From assembly GCA_009839535.1 (NCBI GenBank), contig VXPN01000215.1, positions 1 to 7,612 of the forward strand: a DNA stretch of 7,612 nucleotides. The letters are read 5' to 3'. This document shows, in pieces, positions 5,813 to 7,612 of the stretch; position 1 is the first letter of the stretch; each line of letters begins with the position of its first letter. The notes under the pieces are model-generated. The model saw nothing but the letters and a program-made list of their open reading frames with translations. It ran no database searches and was not told the origin of the DNA. The position numbers were made by a program, and so were the translations under genes. Origin of the DNA: Boseongicola sp. SB0662_bin_57 (lineage in GTDB: Bacteria > Pseudomonadota > Alphaproteobacteria > Rhodobacterales > Rhodobacteraceae).

Positions 5813-6835
5813 GACACCATATCAAGACCTTTCGCCCCACGACAGGCGCGATGCTCTGGAGGTGGCGGAGCGAAACAGCAGCCATAGGGCGCATCTTCTG
5901 GAGAAGGACGTCTGGGTCGTCGCGACCCTTGGCGTGCTGTTCGACGCGCCGTTTGCCGGGAATCTGATCTTCAAGGGCGGCACGTCGCTTTCGAAGGTGT
6001 GGCATGCGATACGCCGCTTCTCTGAAGACATCGACATCACCTACGACATTCGTGCCTTTGCACCGGACCTCGTTTCTGGCGCCGGCGACGAGGCTCTTCC
6101 TCCACGCGCAGTCAGGAGAAGCGCTGGACGCGAGCCATCCGCACCCGTCTGGCCGAATGGGTCAGGGACGAGGCCCACGGGATTGTCGAAGAAGGGCTCT
6201 GCCGCGCAGGTTTCGTGGCACGGATCCGGGCGGAAGGAGATCGGCTCTACATTGGTTACGATCCGCTGTTCAAGGAGACCGGTTTCGTGCGCCCGGAAGT
6301 CATGGTTGAGTTCGGCGCACGGTCGACAGGCGAACCGCACAAATTCATGCCGGTCCTGTGCGACGCGGCGGCGTATCTGCCCCAACTGGCGTTTCCCGAG
6401 GCACGTCCGACCGTCATGCTGGCGGAACGCACGTTTTGGGAGAAGGCGACCGCAATCCATGTATTCTGCCGCCAGGAGCGACGCCGAGGCCAGCGTCTCT
6501 CGAGGCATTGGCACGATCTCGCTCGCCTTGACGAGGCGGGAATCTTGGCGAAAGCCCTGAACGATCACGCGCTTGCGCTCTCGGTCGCTCGCCACAAAGC
6601 CATGTTCTTCGTCGAGAACGATACCCACGACAACCGGATCGACTATGAAGCAGCGGTCTCAGGTGGCCTCCAACTCGTTCCCTCTGGCCCTGCGCATGCG
6701 GTGCTCGCCGACGACTATCTGAGGATGCTGGCAGACGGCATGCTTCTCGACGAGAACGAACCGTTCGATGCACTAATGGAGCGATGCGCCGCCATCGAAG
6801 CAAGAGCCAACGCTTATCGGCCGGGAGACAATTGA
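5805..6835 (+). pseudogene. abiEii: AbiEii nucleotidyltransferase toxin, one-base frameshift
   Basis: AbiEii toxins are nucleotidyltransferases of the Pol beta-like fold that arrest growth and give abortive phage defence. Here the frame from ATG 5805 encodes 100 good residues, including motif I GGTSLSK (58-64) and motif II RFSEDIDI with Asp75 and Asp77. Right after LPP at 6104 the similarity moves to another frame: TRSQEKRWTRAIRTRLAEW and onward to the stop at 6833-6835. That second part has MVEFGARSTGEP, AERTFWEKATAIH (motif III, Glu-Lys) and LSRHWHDLARLDEAG (motif IV). Restoring one base gives about 343 residues, normal for the family. As written, the first frame yields 251 residues whose last 151 are nonsense, so the toxin should be dead. 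A deletion of one A from CCAACG is the simplest reading; a sequencing error is equally possible. No slippery heptamer suggests programmed frameshifting. Confidence 0.88.
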
Positions 6836-6927
6836 TGGACGTTTTCGCCTTTCATGAAGAACTCGTCGCCCAACAAGAGCGGGAACTTGTCGCCGCCTCG
6901 CGAACATTCCCGATCCTGGCCATCTGA
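6835..6927 (+). CDS. Short 30-residue ORF, possible stump of a third operon gene
   Basis: ATG 6835 overlaps the toxin stop (TGATG), the coupled spacing of a following operon gene. The product reads MDVFAFHEELVAQQERELVA then ASRTFPILAI and stops. The first part, MDVFxFxxxLVxxxxxxxxSRTF, looks to me like the start of the large DEAD/DEAH helicases found near such loci, but this is recollection from a short stretch, not a proven match. After the stop no other frame continues a recognisable protein, so if it is such a gene, nearly all of it is gone. It could also be a chance ORF. Confidence 0.35.
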   Translation: MDVFAFHEELVAQQERELVAASRTFPILAI

Positions 6928-6932
6928 ATGAT

Positions 6933-6967
6933 GTCGGTCCCAGTCGGGTGGGTCCGCCAGGGACGAC
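6933..6967 (+). repeat. Hairpin just after the truncated ORF
   Basis: GTC-G-GTCCC (6933-6941) pairs with GGGAC-GAC (6960-6967) with a single bulged G. It begins 5 bases after the stop of the 30-codon ORF. No T-run follows. Confidence 0.3.
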
Positions 6968-7104
6968 TTCCGGACCGCGAGCGTCGGTCACGGTCGCGTC
7001 GCGAACCCGCGAGCCGGATTGCGTGCCGACCCATCCGATCCACTCATCCGGAGGTGTTACGCCAGGCACGACAATGCCCCGTGACTTCGCATCCGAGAGT
7101 CTGG

Positions 7105-7149
7105 CCAGCATAGCGATGCTGGAAGGCGCCATGCCGTTGCCGCGGCATG
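7105..7149. repeat. Two tandem 7-bp hairpins
   Basis: CCAGCAT-AGCG-ATGCTGG (7105-7122) is a perfect 7-bp stem with a 4-base loop. Eight bases later, CATGCCG-TTGCCG-CGGCATG (7130-7149) is a second perfect 7-bp stem with a 6-base loop. Neither is followed by T on either strand. Confidence 0.5.
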
Positions 7150-7213
7150 CCCGGGTTCCCGTCAGCGCCTGCGGCCGCTGGACGGCTTCCTTGGTTTGAC
7201 ATTGGTCCTCTGG

Positions 7214-7267
7214 TCGGGACACTTTGGTCAGATCCGGTGCCGGCAAGAACATCATCCAGTGTCCCGA
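7214..7267. repeat. Perfect 10-base inverted repeat, 34 bases apart
   Basis: TCGGGACACT (7214-7223) and AGTGTCCCGA (7258-7267) are exact reverse complements. The interval has no gene. This could be a long-loop hairpin, paired protein sites, or ends of a tiny decayed element. Confidence 0.45.
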
Positions 7268-7462
7268 ACGCGGCGGCGACAATGACAAGCTGGGTCCCCC
7301 AGGGTGATGATGGCCTTCCATGGTGCACGGCATCAGCCACGCGACACTGTCTTGCCTCCTCGCCGGCTTCGCAATACGTGCGGCATCGACGGCGACCCGG
7401 AGCGTGCCACGCAGGCTGGTTCATCCGTCAAGGCGCAATGCATGCCAGCGTGCCTGGTCGGA

Positions 7463-7492
7463 TGTCTTTCGGGGCCGGATCCCGGCAAGACA
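7463..7492 (+). repeat. Bulged hairpin upstream of the last gene
   Basis: TGTCTT (7463-7468) pairs with AAGACA (7487-7492), and GCCGG (7474-7478) with CCGGC (7482-7486), separated by a 5-base bulge on the left side. It ends 53 bases before the start codon at 7546, so it may be in the promoter or leader. Confidence 0.35.
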
Positions 7493-7545
7493 CGCGGCAT
7501 GGCAGGTGCGCGCGACACGGTTACGTGAACTGGATGGATGCCGGA

Positions 7546-7612
7546 ATGACGCGAAGTGACCGAATAGATGCGGCGGGAGCGTTTGCGCTTTTCGGCTTCT
7601 CGCTGCTGCTGG
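7546..7612 (+). CDS. Probable DMT/EamA-family transporter (N-terminal start only)
   Basis: The frame from ATG 7546 is open to the right edge and gives MTRSDRIDAAGAFALFGFSL then LL. A short polar start with DRID followed by an uninterrupted hydrophobic segment is how alphaproteobacterial EamA/DMT small-molecule exporters begin, the first of about ten membrane helices. Only 22 residues are visible, so this is a resemblance, not proof. In-frame ATG 7534 and GTG 7525 are alternative starts; GGATGG (7532-7537) is a modest ribosome site that favours 7546. Confidence 0.5.
   Translation, partial: MTRSDRIDAAGAFALFGFSLLL

Larger units (their letters stand above)
6928..7545. other. Non-coding spacer rich in hairpins
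   Basis: About 618 bases with no supportable gene. A minus-strand frame (6773-7333) is open but its product is Pro/Gly/Arg-rich with no family features, and it runs through the toxin gene. Inverted repeats lie at 6933-6967, 7105-7122, 7130-7149, 7214-7267, 7290-7302 and 7463-7492. It probably contains the promoter of the gene starting at 7546. Confidence 0.55.

Noticed and set aside
6095..6120. Programmed frameshifting in abiEii
   Set aside because: There is no slippery heptamer at the junction and no obvious stimulatory structure; a deletion or sequencing error is simpler.
6773..7333. 186-codon minus-strand frame
   Set aside because: Pro/Gly/Arg-rich product without domains, overlapping the end of the toxin gene; not a supported gene.

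Overview
The window looks like GC-rich alphaproteobacterial DNA, most likely from the Rhodobacterales. The evidence is gene content. A Fur/Mur-type regulator carries an HHDHLID metal motif and has no CxxC pairs. An lpxD gene is followed by a dedicated acyl carrier protein and a ketoacyl synthase. The right edge holds the start of what looks like a DMT/EamA transporter. This assignment comes from family resemblance only; no database search was possible.

Layout, left to right. Positions 1-1870 (+) form a lipid gene cluster: the 3' end of lpxD, a small acyl carrier protein and a FabF-like condensing enzyme, tightly spaced and apparently co-transcribed. A Fur/Mur regulator (1949-2362, -) converges on it. 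A non-coding spacer of about 520 bases rich in inverted repeats follows, ending in a palindromic operator and a vapBC toxin-antitoxin pair (2918-3564, +). Downstream of vapC is a spacer of about 345 bases with a 64-nt imperfect hairpin, then a secreted YceI-family protein on the minus strand (3910-4494). A further spacer of about 720 bases with no gene I can support leads to an AbiE type IV toxin-antitoxin locus: an intact AbiEi/DUF6088-like antitoxin (5216-5812) overlapping an AbiEii nucleotidyltransferase toxin gene (5805-6835) that carries a one-base frameshift. A 30-codon ORF overlaps the toxin stop and may be the stump of a third gene. After about 620 non-coding bases with several hairpins, a probable transporter gene begins at 7546 and runs off the window.

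The first 2.4 kb reads as core genome: envelope lipid synthesis and metal regulation. The rest reads as an accessory stretch built from stability or defence modules (vapBC, abiE) separated by unusually long spacers full of palindromes, with one locus already decaying. The points most worth a second look are the frameshifted AbiEii with its truncated follower, the structured hairpins after vapC and before vapB, and the ACP-synthase pair tied to lpxD.
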